Below are positions 43,995 to 52,562 of a stretch of DNA of 64,000 nt, piece by piece. The first letter of the stretch is position 1. The number at the start of each line of letters is the position of its first letter. Made by a program: the position numbers and the translations under genes. This stretch comes from an uncultured Clostridia bacterium. Lineage in GTDB: Bacteria; Bacillota; Clostridia; TANB77; CAG-508. Below the pieces are notes generated by a model, which saw only the letters and a program-made list of their open reading frames with translations, did no database searches and was not told where the DNA came from. The stretch spans positions 1-64,000 of the forward strand of contig CAKPCF010000006.1 of NCBI GenBank assembly GCA_934141445.1, given 5' to 3'.

Positions 43995-45227
43995 TTAAGA
44001 ATAAAAGAAATCTTTTATTTTTTCTATAATCGTTTTAATAAGATTTTTTTCTGTTTTTGCATCAATACTACTAGAAACTGTTTTTGCATAAGGTCTTGCA
44101 GCTATATATCTAACTAGAGCATAACTTGCTCTATATGTAGATTTAATTGTACTTACCAATCTGCCTGTTGATATTTTTACTGGAATATTCAAAATAATTT
44201 TTCCAGCCATATCACTCTTATTTATATTAACAATTCCTTCTCCAGTAAGTATAACATTGTTGATATTTGGTTTTATAGCATGTGTTGTAATATCTTTATT
44301 TACCAAAGTAAATATTTCTTCTATTCTAGCTTCTATTATTTCTACAAGTTCAGAGCTTTTAATTGTTTTATTTTTTCCATCAATATCTTTACAAGTATTT
44401 AATACAATATTGTTGTCGTTATCTATAAAAGACTTTAAAGCTAATCCATATTGTCTTTTTAATTTATCTGCTTCTTCCCTAGAAATATTTAAAACATAAG
44501 CTATATCACTTGTGATATTATCTCCACCTAGATTTATTGTATTTGTATAAATAAATGAAGTTCCATTAAATACACCTATATCTGTATTTCCTGCCCCTAT
44601 ATCTAATAGCATAACATTATCATTTAGCTCATTTGTATCTAGCACCAAATTTCTTTCTGCAAGTGCTGTCGGTACAACACCATCTATTTCTATTCCTGCT
44701 TTTTTGAATATTGATGTTAATTGTTTTATATAATCTTTTTCTGCTAAAATAATTTGAGCTGTTAATGTAAAATGACTACTAAACTTTCCAACAGGATCTT
44801 CTACTGCTTTGCCATCTTCTAATATAAATTTGTCTGGTACTATATCTATTAGCACTTTATCTTCTGGAATCTCTATATCTCTTACTTGAATAATTGCTGA
44901 AGCAACATCTTTAATAGAAATGCCAGCAAGCTTATCTTTTGCATCTTTTACGATACTGTTCTGTACAATCGTTACATATTTGCCTGGTATTGTTGTATAA
45001 GCTGAATTTATTTTTAAATTTGAAATTTCTTCTGCTTCTTGAATTGTTTTTGAAATTGAAAGACTTATTTCGTCTTCATCAATAAATTTGCCCTTTTGAA
45101 TGCCAGTACATTTGCAATTTGTACTGCAAATAATTTCAATTTGATTAAAATTATTTACTTCACCAACAACTGTGCTAACCTTAGAGGTTCCAATATCGAT
45201 ACCAACAATTATATCTCCTATTGCCAA
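43995..45227 (-). CDS. ftsA: Cell-division protein FtsA
   Basis: 410 residues: actin-like ATPase (IIVGIDIGTSKVSTVVGEV, LLDIGAGNTDIGVF, VILTGEG) with the 1C insertion and a C-terminal amphipathic helix (KNLIKTIIEKIKDFFYS) for membrane binding. It tethers FtsZ. Start is TTG at 45227 behind GGAGGAG. It lies 62 bases before ftsZ. Confidence 0.96.
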   Translation of the reverse strand: MAIGDIIVGIDIGTSKVSTVVGEVNNFNQIEIICSTNCKCTGIQKGKFIDEDEISLSISKTIQEAEEISNLKINSAYTTIPGKYVTIVQNSIVKDAKDKLAGISIKDVASAIIQVRDIEIPEDKVLIDIVPDKFILEDGKAVEDPVGKFSSHFTLTAQIILAEKDYIKQLTSIFKKAGIEIDGVVPTALAERNLVLDTNELNDNVMLLDIGAGNTDIGVFNGTSFIYTNTINLGGDNITSDIAYVLNISREEADKLKRQYGLALKSFIDNDNNIVLNTCKDIDGKNKTIKSSELVEIIEARIEEIFTLVNKDITTHAIKPNINNVILTGEGIVNINKSDMAGKIILNIPVKISTGRLVSTIKSTYRASYALVRYIAARPYAKTVSSSIDAKTEKNLIKTIIEKIKDFFYS

Positions 45228-45281
45228 AGCTTTTCTCCTCCATTTATTTTAGTTAAGTTTTTACCTTTAATGTATGCGTTA

Positions 45282-45310
45282 AGAATATTACATTTTTCAT
45301 CAAAAGTCAA
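45282..45310 (-). promoter_or_regulatory. Promoter of ftsA-ftsZ
   Basis: On the minus strand TTGACT (45310-45305), 17-nt spacer, TATTCT (45287-45282), 55 bases before the ftsA start. Confidence 0.7.
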
Positions 45311-45469
45311 GTATATATGTGATATTTTTGTAATATTTGTAATGATTTTGTAACTTCATTTTTTCCTTAAGGCACAATGATAACTATACACTATTTTTAT
45401 AGGAAATTCAAGTCAAATTTTGTCTTTTTTTGCAAAAAAAGAACCTCTATTTCTACACAATAGCACCCT

Positions 45470-45525
45470 ACAAAAAATAGAACTCAAATTATTAAAAAGA
45501 TAATAATTTGAGTTCTACTTTTTTC
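45470..45525. terminator. Strong bidirectional terminator between fic and ftsA
   Basis: AGAACTCAAATTATT, eight-base loop, AATAATTTGAGTTCT: a 15-pair perfect stem with U-runs on both strands. It ends the fic transcript; nothing on the + strand reads into it. Positions 45228-45469 hold the ftsA promoter and otherwise no gene. Confidence 0.85.
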
Positions 45526-45529
45526 ATAT

Positions 45530-45615
45530 ATCACGAAATCAAAGATTTATTCAAGGCATTTTATCACGAAATCAAAGATTTTATATGTATGTTTTACCAC
45601 GAAATCAAGAATTTT
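45530..45615. repeat. Three tandem 33-bp repeats
   Basis: CACGAAATCAAAGATTT occurs at 45532 and 45565 and as CACGAAATCAAGAATTT at 45598: an exact 33-base period with divergent spacers. The array lies between the fic stop codon and its terminator. The + strand would encode an 11-residue repeat (YHEIKD) but has no start signal and lies in the terminator, so I treat the array as non-coding. Confidence 0.75.
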
Positions 45616-45616
45616 G

Positions 45617-46435
45617 TTATTTATCTATCTTTATATATAAATTTTCATTGTTTAACTCATTATTTTTATTTAATAATAAATTTTCGAAAAACATATTCAA
45701 ATATTCAAAAGTAGGATAAATTCCTTTAGGAATATTTCCATAATTACTTCTTACCAATGCATTTCTAAAATATAAACTGTGTTCTTTAAACATATCATTG
45801 TTTACATTAAAGCCCATATTATTAAGATACTTTTCAATAAATACTGCTGTTGTTCTCGTATTTCCTTCACCAAATGGATGGACTTGCCAAATACTTGATG
45901 TAAACTTTGCAATATGCATTATTAGTTCATTATTATTTAATTTTGAATAATCAAAGTTTTTTTCTTCTTTAAAATCATATTCAAAATAGCTATCAATATC
46001 TTGATAATTAACATATTTTACTGTATCTCCATATAATATTTCTTCATTTTTTGTAATATTATATTCTCTGTAATTACCTGCAAAGTCATAAATATCTTTA
46101 AATAGATATTTATGAATATTTTTTAAAGTAATTGGACTAAATCCAAAACTTTTATCTTCTAGAATTTGTGCTATTCTAAGTGAAACTATATCGCATTCTC
46201 TTTCTTGTTTTACTGTTATATTTTTAATATCTCTTGTTTTATAATATTCTCCAATTAAATTTTCAACTTCACTATATTTCAATTCTCCATCAATATTTTT
46301 TTTAGCTAATTCTATTAAATATTTAGATGGTTCAAGATTATCAACTTTATTTAATCCTATACCTGTATCCCAATATTCCTTTTTTTTAATTGAATCTGTT
46401 ATTTCATGTTCAATAATATAGTTTTCTTCATTCAT
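45617..46435 (-). CDS. Fic-domain AMP-transferase-like protein
   Basis: 272 residues. A short N-terminal helical region is followed by a Fic domain (about 85-235) with the motif HPFGEGNTR (186-194). The catalytic His186, Phe188, Glu190, Asn192 and Arg194 fit HxFx(D/E)GNxR, while the usual Gly/Lys before Arg is Thr193. A flap-like stretch (EILYGDTVKYVNY) precedes it. I do not see a clear (S/T)xxxE(G/N) inhibitory helix. AAAGGA precedes the ATG. It follows an ABC transporter inside the division cluster; a toxin role is possible. Confidence 0.82.
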   Translation of the reverse strand: MNEENYIIEHEITDSIKKKEYWDTGIGLNKVDNLEPSKYLIELAKKNIDGELKYSEVENLIGEYYKTRDIKNITVKQERECDIVSLRIAQILEDKSFGFSPITLKNIHKYLFKDIYDFAGNYREYNITKNEEILYGDTVKYVNYQDIDSYFEYDFKEEKNFDYSKLNNNELIMHIAKFTSSIWQVHPFGEGNTRTTAVFIEKYLNNMGFNVNNDMFKEHSLYFRNALVRSNYGNIPKGIYPTFEYLNMFFENLLLNKNNELNNENLYIKIDK

Positions 46436-46497
46436 TATATGACTTGTTCCTTTCGATTTTTATTTACACCATTAGTAATGTAATTTTCTTCCTAAAA

Positions 46498-48105
46498 CTA
46501 GATTTCAACTATTTTGATAAGCTCTTTCATCATATGTTCTTCAAAAACATAATGCCTATTACATAATTCTGTAATTTTAGGTCTGTGTGTAATTATTACA
46601 TAAGTTTTGTTGTTTAAATATTTTTTTATCATGCTTATCATTTTTTCTTCAGACACTACATCTAAATTCGAGGTTGGCTCATCAAAAAAATATAATTCTT
46701 TATCTATTAATATTCCTCTAATTAAATTTAATCTTTGCTTTTGACCTGCTGATAATTTTATTCCTTTTTCTCCAACCATTGTTTCAAGTCCATTTGGCAA
46801 TTCTTTATACCAATTCATTAAACCTGCTTCATCAAGTAACTGAATTATTTTTTCTTCTGGAATCTCTTTTCCCAAACATAAATTATCTCTTATGCTTAAA
46901 TCAAACAATTCAACTTCTTGAGATACAAATACTAAATCCATTCGGCAATCTTTTTTTAATTTATTATCAACTAATAACTCTCCCTTTTCTAATGGATATA
47001 ATCCTGCTAGTATATTCATTGTTGTCGTCTTGCCTTGTCCTGATTCACCTTCAATACTAATCTTATCCCCTTTGTTTAATATAAACTCTGGTATTTTTAT
47101 TTTGGTTGAATCTTTTGTATATGAAAATATAACATTTTTCAATTTAATATTTTCAAAACTATCTAATAACCTTATTTCCTTATTATCTTTAAAATACTCA
47201 TCTAATTGTTTTTTTGATGTTTTATATCTTTCTGTTATATCTATTAGCCTAACTAGACTGTTCAAATTTGAATATAATTTTCCAATTGCTGATAAATAAA
47301 ATAATAAATATGGTAATCCATCTTCTCCATTTGATACCATAATAATTGTACTAATAATTACTACTAAATATAAAACATCCATTAGCCCCGTAAATATACC
47401 ATTTGCATTTGACCTTTTTCTTTCATTTATTTTTGTTACTTTTAAATATTCTTCTGCATTTTCTGTTATTTTATCATTGCAAAATTTAGATATATTTAAT
47501 TTTCTTATAGCAATTATATTTTGTATAAAATCAATAAAAGTTGCATTATATTTTGACTCTGCTTCGTTTACTTTCTTTTGAAATTTTTGTTTATTTTTTA
47601 TCATCATATATTTTAAATAAACAGCTAGTGCTGATATAAAAATACATATCATACCTGTCATAATAGATTGTTTACAAACCATAATCAAAATAGAAGTTCC
47701 ACCTATAATTAAAGGAATAACACTTATTTCAAATTGCCATGTCATTTCAAAAAAGTAAAATGATAAATTTGTTATTAGTTTATGTATATATCCTGTATGT
47801 GTATTTGAAATTTGCTCCATTGTCATAGATTGTAATTTATTAAAATAATGTTTTTGTATTTTTGCTTGAGTTTTTTGATTATTAATATTATCTATATATG
47901 ATGCTATTTTTCCTGAAATAAGCATAATTATATGTGTAATGACAATACACACAGCCAATCTAATTAACTTATCTAATGTCAAAGGACTCGTTCCAAAATA
48001 CGACAAAACAAATGCTTCACCATAATCTGCTATTGAATACAATGTATTAAAAATTATGGAATATATAAATAATCTCTTTGGAACAATTTTTATTAACTCT
48101 TTCAT
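46498..48105 (-). CDS. ABC exporter half-transporter
   Basis: 535 residues: six-helix membrane domain (about 15-290) fused to an ATPase with Walker A EGESGQGKTTTMN, Q-loop FVSQEVELFD, signature LSAGQKQRLNL and Walker B LYFFDEPTSNLD, then the switch His in VIITHRP. Likely exports a peptide or lipid as a homodimer. AAAGGGAG precedes the ATG at 48105. It is upstream of fic and inserted in the murA-ftsZ cluster. No clear substrate gene is adjacent. Confidence 0.9.
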   Translation of the reverse strand: MKELIKIVPKRLFIYSIIFNTLYSIADYGEAFVLSYFGTSPLTLDKLIRLAVCIVITHIIMLISGKIASYIDNINNQKTQAKIQKHYFNKLQSMTMEQISNTHTGYIHKLITNLSFYFFEMTWQFEISVIPLIIGGTSILIMVCKQSIMTGMICIFISALAVYLKYMMIKNKQKFQKKVNEAESKYNATFIDFIQNIIAIRKLNISKFCNDKITENAEEYLKVTKINERKRSNANGIFTGLMDVLYLVVIISTIIMVSNGEDGLPYLLFYLSAIGKLYSNLNSLVRLIDITERYKTSKKQLDEYFKDNKEIRLLDSFENIKLKNVIFSYTKDSTKIKIPEFILNKGDKISIEGESGQGKTTTMNILAGLYPLEKGELLVDNKLKKDCRMDLVFVSQEVELFDLSIRDNLCLGKEIPEEKIIQLLDEAGLMNWYKELPNGLETMVGEKGIKLSAGQKQRLNLIRGILIDKELYFFDEPTSNLDVVSEEKMISMIKKYLNNKTYVIITHRPKITELCNRHYVFEEHMMKELIKIVEI

Positions 48106-48271
48106 TATCTTTCTCCCTTTGTTTTATATACCTCCAACAAATCTTTTCATCCAAATTAACAGTAGAATTTGTATATTTCTTTAATTCTTGCATAATTCAC
48201 AATCACTTTTCTTATCTTTTGTTTTCATTTCCTTCAGTTACATTTTAGCATATTAAATATAAAAAAACAAC

Positions 48272-48303
48272 GAAAAAAGATGCCTAGTTATAATTTAGGC
48301 ATC
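48272..48303 (-). terminator. Terminator of the division-cluster upstream part
   Basis: GATGCCTA, AT-rich loop, TAGGCATC with a U-run on the minus strand (As at 48273-48278), past the stop at 48351. The remaining 48106-48271 holds only short frames without a usable ribosome binding site. Confidence 0.75.
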
Positions 48304-48350
48304 ATCTACAAATTTGTATCATTTATCAACAAATATACTACATTTATCTA

Positions 48351-49028
48351 TTATTGATTGTTTTCTACTTCAAAGTTTGATTTATCCGGTTGAACAAAAA
48401 TACTGTCATCTACATTATCAAATTCGTAATACATTTCTGTAAATTCTACATCTTTGTCCTTTTCATCAGCTGATTTATAGCTAACATATATAACTAAGCC
48501 AGTTTCTTTTTCAACTAAACAATCTATAACATTTTCATAGTCATTTCCAAGAGTTTTTCCAGATATTCTATATACTTCTTTTCCATTATATTTTTCTGTT
48601 TTCAAGCTATTTGAAACTGCTAATTTAAATTTATCTCCAAAAGATAAATCTTTTAAGTAACTTATTATTTCTACATTTGTTTCATCTTTAAAATCTTCAT
48701 TAACAATATTAGTTGTTTTGCTATCACTATAAATTGTTATGTAATTAACTTTTTGAGTATCATTTTTATATACCTTACTCAAAAGCCCTTTATTTATATC
48801 AGAACTATAATATGCAATTAAGCTGTTGTTTCCTTTTTTATATTCATCTCTTGTAGTTTTCAAACCATTTGCTTGATGTACAAAACTATATATATGATAA
48901 TTATCCTTATTTGCATACTCTTCAAATTTCTTTTCTAAAGATTGAATAATTACATAATTTTTAATTCCTAAGGTTAATAAAATTGCTAAAATCAATAATA
49001 CTACACCAAATATAATTTTCTTTTTCAT
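48351..49028 (-). CDS. Membrane-anchored extracytoplasmic protein, paralogue 1
   Basis: 225 residues: N-terminal membrane helix (about 5-27) and an outside domain with KTEKYNGKEVYRISGK, ENVIDCLVEKETGLVIYV and a final YYEFDNVDDSIFV. The strand pattern suggests a LolA/LppX-like fold. It shares domain plan, the KxEKYNGKE motif and even the GGGGGATAACTAATGAA start region with the next gene: a tandem duplication. Function unknown. Confidence 0.6.
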   Translation of the reverse strand: MKKKIIFGVVLLILAILLTLGIKNYVIIQSLEKKFEEYANKDNYHIYSFVHQANGLKTTRDEYKKGNNSLIAYYSSDINKGLLSKVYKNDTQKVNYITIYSDSKTTNIVNEDFKDETNVEIISYLKDLSFGDKFKLAVSNSLKTEKYNGKEVYRISGKTLGNDYENVIDCLVEKETGLVIYVSYKSADEKDKDVEFTEMYYEFDNVDDSIFVQPDKSNFEVENNQ

Positions 49029-49045
49029 TAGTTATCCCCCTACTC

Positions 49046-49705
49046 TTAATTTATACTAGTATATTCATTTAATAAATTTTCTTTATTATAATTATTTTCG
49101 TTTTGAATATTAAAATTCCATTCATAAACAATTGAATCTTCATTATCAACTTTTTCAGCCACTTTAACCAATTCTTTTTTATCTATATAAAGTGTTAATA
49201 TGTAACCATCTGCATTTTTATACGAAATTGCATAACATTCTTTTCCATTATACTTTTCAGATTTTACTTTCATTTTTAAAGCTAATTTAAATTGATAAAT
49301 ATAGCTTTGCTCGTTTTCTCCATTTTCATTAAAAGCATATTTAAAATTTTGAAAAATGCTATCTTCAAATTGATTATCAATATCTTCTATCCTTGATAAT
49401 TTTAAATATTCTTTTGTATCATTGTTAAAAGAATATCCTTCTATGTCACTATATTTAGCCATTTTTATTCCAGTACTATCTTCTATAAATTTCATTTTAT
49501 TCACACTAGTATATCTTGTAAAATCATTATCATTAACTAATGTATTATTATATTTTATTGTACAAGAATAGTTATCAAGACTACTGATTTTAGTTAAATT
49601 ATTTTCAATTTTATGAATAGTATAAAATTTGTTAAACCAATATAACAATAGGATTATTAGAATTATACAAATTGCTATTATTATATATTTAATACTTTTC
49701 TTCAT
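49046..49705 (-). CDS. Membrane-anchored extracytoplasmic protein, paralogue 2
   Basis: 219 residues: membrane helix (about 6-26), then a beta-rich domain with KSEKYNGKECYAISYKNADGYILTLYIDKKE. Clearly related to the gene 17 bases downstream; the two form a tandem pair after the small basic protein gene. Similar in plan to 30611-31246. Function unknown. Confidence 0.6.
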   Translation of the reverse strand: MKKSIKYIIIAICIILIILLLYWFNKFYTIHKIENNLTKISSLDNYSCTIKYNNTLVNDNDFTRYTSVNKMKFIEDSTGIKMAKYSDIEGYSFNNDTKEYLKLSRIEDIDNQFEDSIFQNFKYAFNENGENEQSYIYQFKLALKMKVKSEKYNGKECYAISYKNADGYILTLYIDKKELVKVAEKVDNEDSIVYEWNFNIQNENNYNKENLLNEYTSIN

Positions 49706-49728
49706 TAGTTATCCCCCTATTATATTGA

Positions 49729-50112
49729 TTATTTTTCTTCACTTTTTTTCTTATTAGCCATTTCAGTAACTTTTTTTGACCATTTATCTACATAGTATCT
49801 TCTTATTATAGCTAAATTTGTGAACATTCTGCCAACAAAAACTATAATTGCAGCTAAATATATATCTACATTTAATCTGTTGCCAAGATATGTCAAAAGC
49901 ATTGATAAAATTGCGTTTCCAAAAAATCCTGTTAAAAATATTTTCAAATCAAAATTTCCTTTTACTACTGATGAAATTCCACCAAAAACTGTATCTAAAG
50001 CTGCAATAATTGCAATTGCTAAATAACTAGAATATGTATATGGTATAATTGGTGCATTCAATCCTATTATAGCTCCAATTACACAACCTAATATAATTGA
50101 TATATATAGCAT
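49729..50112 (-). CDS. sbp: Small basic membrane protein (Sbp/DUF1290)
   Basis: 127 residues with four membrane segments: GCVIGAIIGLNAPIIPYTYSSYLAIAIIAALDTVFGGI is the family signature region, followed by DLKIFLTGFFGNAILSMLLTYLG and a lysine-rich tail. The family sits in the division cluster of Bacillota between DUF881 genes and ftsA/ftsZ; its function is not established. Here ftsA is 4.5 kb further on. Confidence 0.88.
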   Translation of the reverse strand: MLYISIILGCVIGAIIGLNAPIIPYTYSSYLAIAIIAALDTVFGGISSVVKGNFDLKIFLTGFFGNAILSMLLTYLGNRLNVDIYLAAIIVFVGRMFTNLAIIRRYYVDKWSKKVTEMANKKKSEEK

Positions 50113-50173
50113 ACCTACCTTTTTCCTTTCTATTTTTTTCTTAATTTTTCTCTTTCAATTTATATTTTCTTAC

Positions 50174-50878
50174 TTATTTTTTGCTATCTGTAGCATTTTT
50201 AAGTGACATTGTTCCAGTAAATTTTTTTATAAGAATATTATTATCAACTGTATAACTAATAGCAACTTCTTTTGCTTTAATTTCATCTACATATCCACCT
50301 TTAATTGATATCGCACTTTCTAGATATTTTTTATCTCCTATTGCTTTTATCGTAAAGGGTGCTACAACTCTTTTTCCATTTACTATTACAAATCTTGTAT
50401 CTACATTAGCAATTTCTGTTGTTGAAACAACTCTTTCATCATTTATTGAAATTGCCTCTGCTCCTGCTAGTCTTAACTCATTAACTAATAATAAAATATC
50501 TGAACTTTGAACTTGTTTATAATCTGTATCATCTAAAGTAATTGTTAATCCTTCACCTTTTACATCTGTATATCCTAAATATTTTTCAGTTTCTGCAAGT
50601 TCTTCAGATAATAGTTCTGAATTTTTTTGATTATTTTCTATATCATTACGATAGTTTGAAATTTTATCTTCTGTTTCTTGTAATTTTGTTGCGATTTCAT
50701 CATATTTTGATTTCCAGCTAGAAAGTTCTGTTCTAAGCTCTGCTTCTCTCATTGTCTCAATAGCTGTTATGTCTGTTTCTTTTACAGTTTTAAATTGAAT
50801 TAACAATACTGTTGTTAATATTAAGGCAGTTGCACCAATTGAAACAATCATTATGTTTCTTCCTTTTTTCCTTTTCAA
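50174..50878 (-). CDS. DUF881 (YlxW/YlxX-like) protein
   Basis: About 234 residues: membrane helix, coiled coil (about 40-95), and the DUF881 domain with GEGLTITLDDTDY, ILLLVNELRLAGAEAISINDERV and FTIKAIGD. Start is TTG at 50878 with AGAGGTG six bases upstream; the GTG at 50887 is part of that site. Second of a tandem DUF881 pair. Confidence 0.9.
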   Translation of the reverse strand: MKRKKGRNIMIVSIGATALILTTVLLIQFKTVKETDITAIETMREAELRTELSSWKSKYDEIATKLQETEDKISNYRNDIENNQKNSELLSEELAETEKYLGYTDVKGEGLTITLDDTDYKQVQSSDILLLVNELRLAGAEAISINDERVVSTTEIANVDTRFVIVNGKRVVAPFTIKAIGDKKYLESAISIKGGYVDEIKAKEVAISYTVDNNILIKKFTGTMSLKNATDSKK

Positions 50879-50889
50879 ACTATTCACCT

Positions 50890-51603
50890 CTATTCTGCTG
50901 TTTTAGCATATTCAAATTTGTACAATCCATTATACTTTGGTACATCAATTGAATCTACTTTTTCTATTTTAACGCTTACACCATCTTGTTTCATTTTATT
51001 AAAATAACTATCTGGCATTGTAATTTGTCCATAAAGTTTCTCTGGACTTCCTATCGCATTTATAATAAATGGAGAGCCTACTTTTTCACCATTTATCATA
51101 GTTGTATTTCCAACACAAGTAATTGCTGTTGTATTTACAATTCTTTGTCCATTTATAGAAATTGCTTCTGCTCCTGCATTTTTTAGAGAATTTACTAAAG
51201 AAATTAAATCTCCATCATGAACAATATAAGCTGAAGCTAATCCTTTGGCTGATGAATAATCTCCATCTTCTGCTTTAATTACAACTCCACTTCCTGTTAA
51301 ATCAGTATATCCTAATAATCTATTATTTTCTTCTAGTTGTTCTGTTACTTGAGAAGAATTTTCATCTGAATTTGAAATTTGTTTTCTAAGCTTTTCTAGT
51401 TCTGCTTCTTTATATTCTAATTTTTCTTCTGCATTATCATAATTTTCTTTCCACTTTAAAACGCTATCTCTAAGCTCATTTTCAGCTTGTGTTCTTGCAA
51501 CACTTGTAATACTTGTATCTACGGTTTTTACTTGAATACAAATACATGCTGTTAAAACTAAACAAACTGTTCCTAATGCAATAGAAATTTCTCTTTTTTT
51601 CAA
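50890..51603 (-). CDS. DUF881 (YlxW/YlxX-like) protein
   Basis: 237 residues with the same plan: membrane helix (about 6-24), coiled coil (about 45-95), DUF881 domain with GSGVVIKAEDGDY, LISLVNSLKNAGAEAISINGQRI and FIINAIGSPE. TTG start at 51603 behind AGGAGG. It lies 45 bases after ftsQ. The family belongs to the division cluster of spore formers; role unknown. Confidence 0.9.
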   Translation of the reverse strand: MKKREISIALGTVCLVLTACICIQVKTVDTSITSVARTQAENELRDSVLKWKENYDNAEEKLEYKEAELEKLRKQISNSDENSSQVTEQLEENNRLLGYTDLTGSGVVIKAEDGDYSSAKGLASAYIVHDGDLISLVNSLKNAGAEAISINGQRIVNTTAITCVGNTTMINGEKVGSPFIINAIGSPEKLYGQITMPDSYFNKMKQDGVSVKIEKVDSIDVPKYNGLYKFEYAKTAE

Positions 51604-51648
51604 ATTTAATTCCTCCTTTTCAACTTTATGCTCTTACATATTGTTTTT

Positions 51649-52560
51649 TTATTCTGGTCTAAAATATGCTCTACTTGTATTTAAATTCATATCTATATAT
51701 GCTGTTCCTGCATTTTCTTTTTCTTGTTCTATAATTGTTTTTAAATGTAACATCCTTGTATTAAGATTAGAACAATCACCTAAATATGCTTTTTTATTTT
51801 CTGATGCTAGTTCAACCATATATTCTTTATCATCTGAAATATCCACTTTTGAAATTAAACTACCAATTCCATTTGAATTTGCTGTTTCTACTATTTTAAT
51901 TACCATTTCTAGCTTCTTCAAATCGTCTACTTCTAGCCTGTCCCCAGCTTTCACATTACTTAAATCTGTTTTAAAACCTGTTATAATTGGCAAATCTAAT
52001 TTTTCTGTTGAAATTTCTAACATATATCCCTGATTATTGATATATATATAACTGTCTGCAAACTGCAACATATATTTTCTTGTTCTCTCTTTTACTTTTA
52101 TTCCTAAAGTATTTGGTAATTTTCTTGAAATCTCAACACTTTCAATATAAGCATTTTTCTTTATATTGGCAATCACTACATTTTTTCTTAATTTAAAAAT
52201 ATTCTGTTCACTATCTATATTAGCTAAACTAGTTATTTCTTCTTTACTTACAATATCGTTATTCTCAACATTTATTTCTTTTATATTGAATATGCTTGAA
52301 AACATTACTAGGACTAAAGCAATTATAATTAAAACAAATACAAATAATATCTTAAGTCTTTTTAATCTTGCTGTTCTTTGATAACCTTCAAAACTTCTAA
52401 TATTATTTTTTTTATGTACCTTTTTGTTATTTTCCTTATTTGTTTTTTTTACATTAGGGGCTTTTTGAGCCCCTTTTTGCTTTTTTTTTCTTTTAGAAGT
52501 AGTATTTGATTTTTGTTGAATTCCAATAATTATTTCTTCATCTTCAAATCCTTTTTTCAA
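51649..52560 (-). CDS. ftsQ: Cell-division protein FtsQ/DivIB
   Basis: 303 residues: a long basic cytoplasmic region (RKKKQKGAQKAPNVKKTNKENNKKVHKK), one membrane helix (about 72-92), a POTRA domain (IFNIKEINVENNDIVSKEEI) and the beta domain (VEISRKLPNTLGIKVKERTRKYML, YINNQGYML). Stabilises the division complex. TTG start at 52560 with AGAGG; it begins two bases after the murA stop, so it depends on completed murA translation. Confidence 0.92.
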   Translation of the reverse strand: MKKGFEDEEIIIGIQQKSNTTSKRKKKQKGAQKAPNVKKTNKENNKKVHKKNNIRSFEGYQRTARLKRLKILFVFVLIIIALVLVMFSSIFNIKEINVENNDIVSKEEITSLANIDSEQNIFKLRKNVVIANIKKNAYIESVEISRKLPNTLGIKVKERTRKYMLQFADSYIYINNQGYMLEISTEKLDLPIITGFKTDLSNVKAGDRLEVDDLKKLEMVIKIVETANSNGIGSLISKVDISDDKEYMVELASENKKAYLGDCSNLNTRMLHLKTIIEQEKENAGTAYIDMNLNTSRAYFRPE

Positions 52561-52562
52561 AT

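Noticed and set aside
45508..45714. + strand reading frame over the 33-bp repeats (YHEIKD repeat peptide)
   Set aside because: It would start with TTG inside a terminator stem, has no ribosome binding site, and runs into the 3' end of fic. The repeats are better seen as non-coding.
48106..48230. Short Cys-containing peptides just upstream of the ABC transporter, possible exported-peptide precursor
   Set aside because: The candidate starts have no properly spaced ribosome binding site, and the longer frame overlaps the transporter start. No modifying enzyme is nearby.
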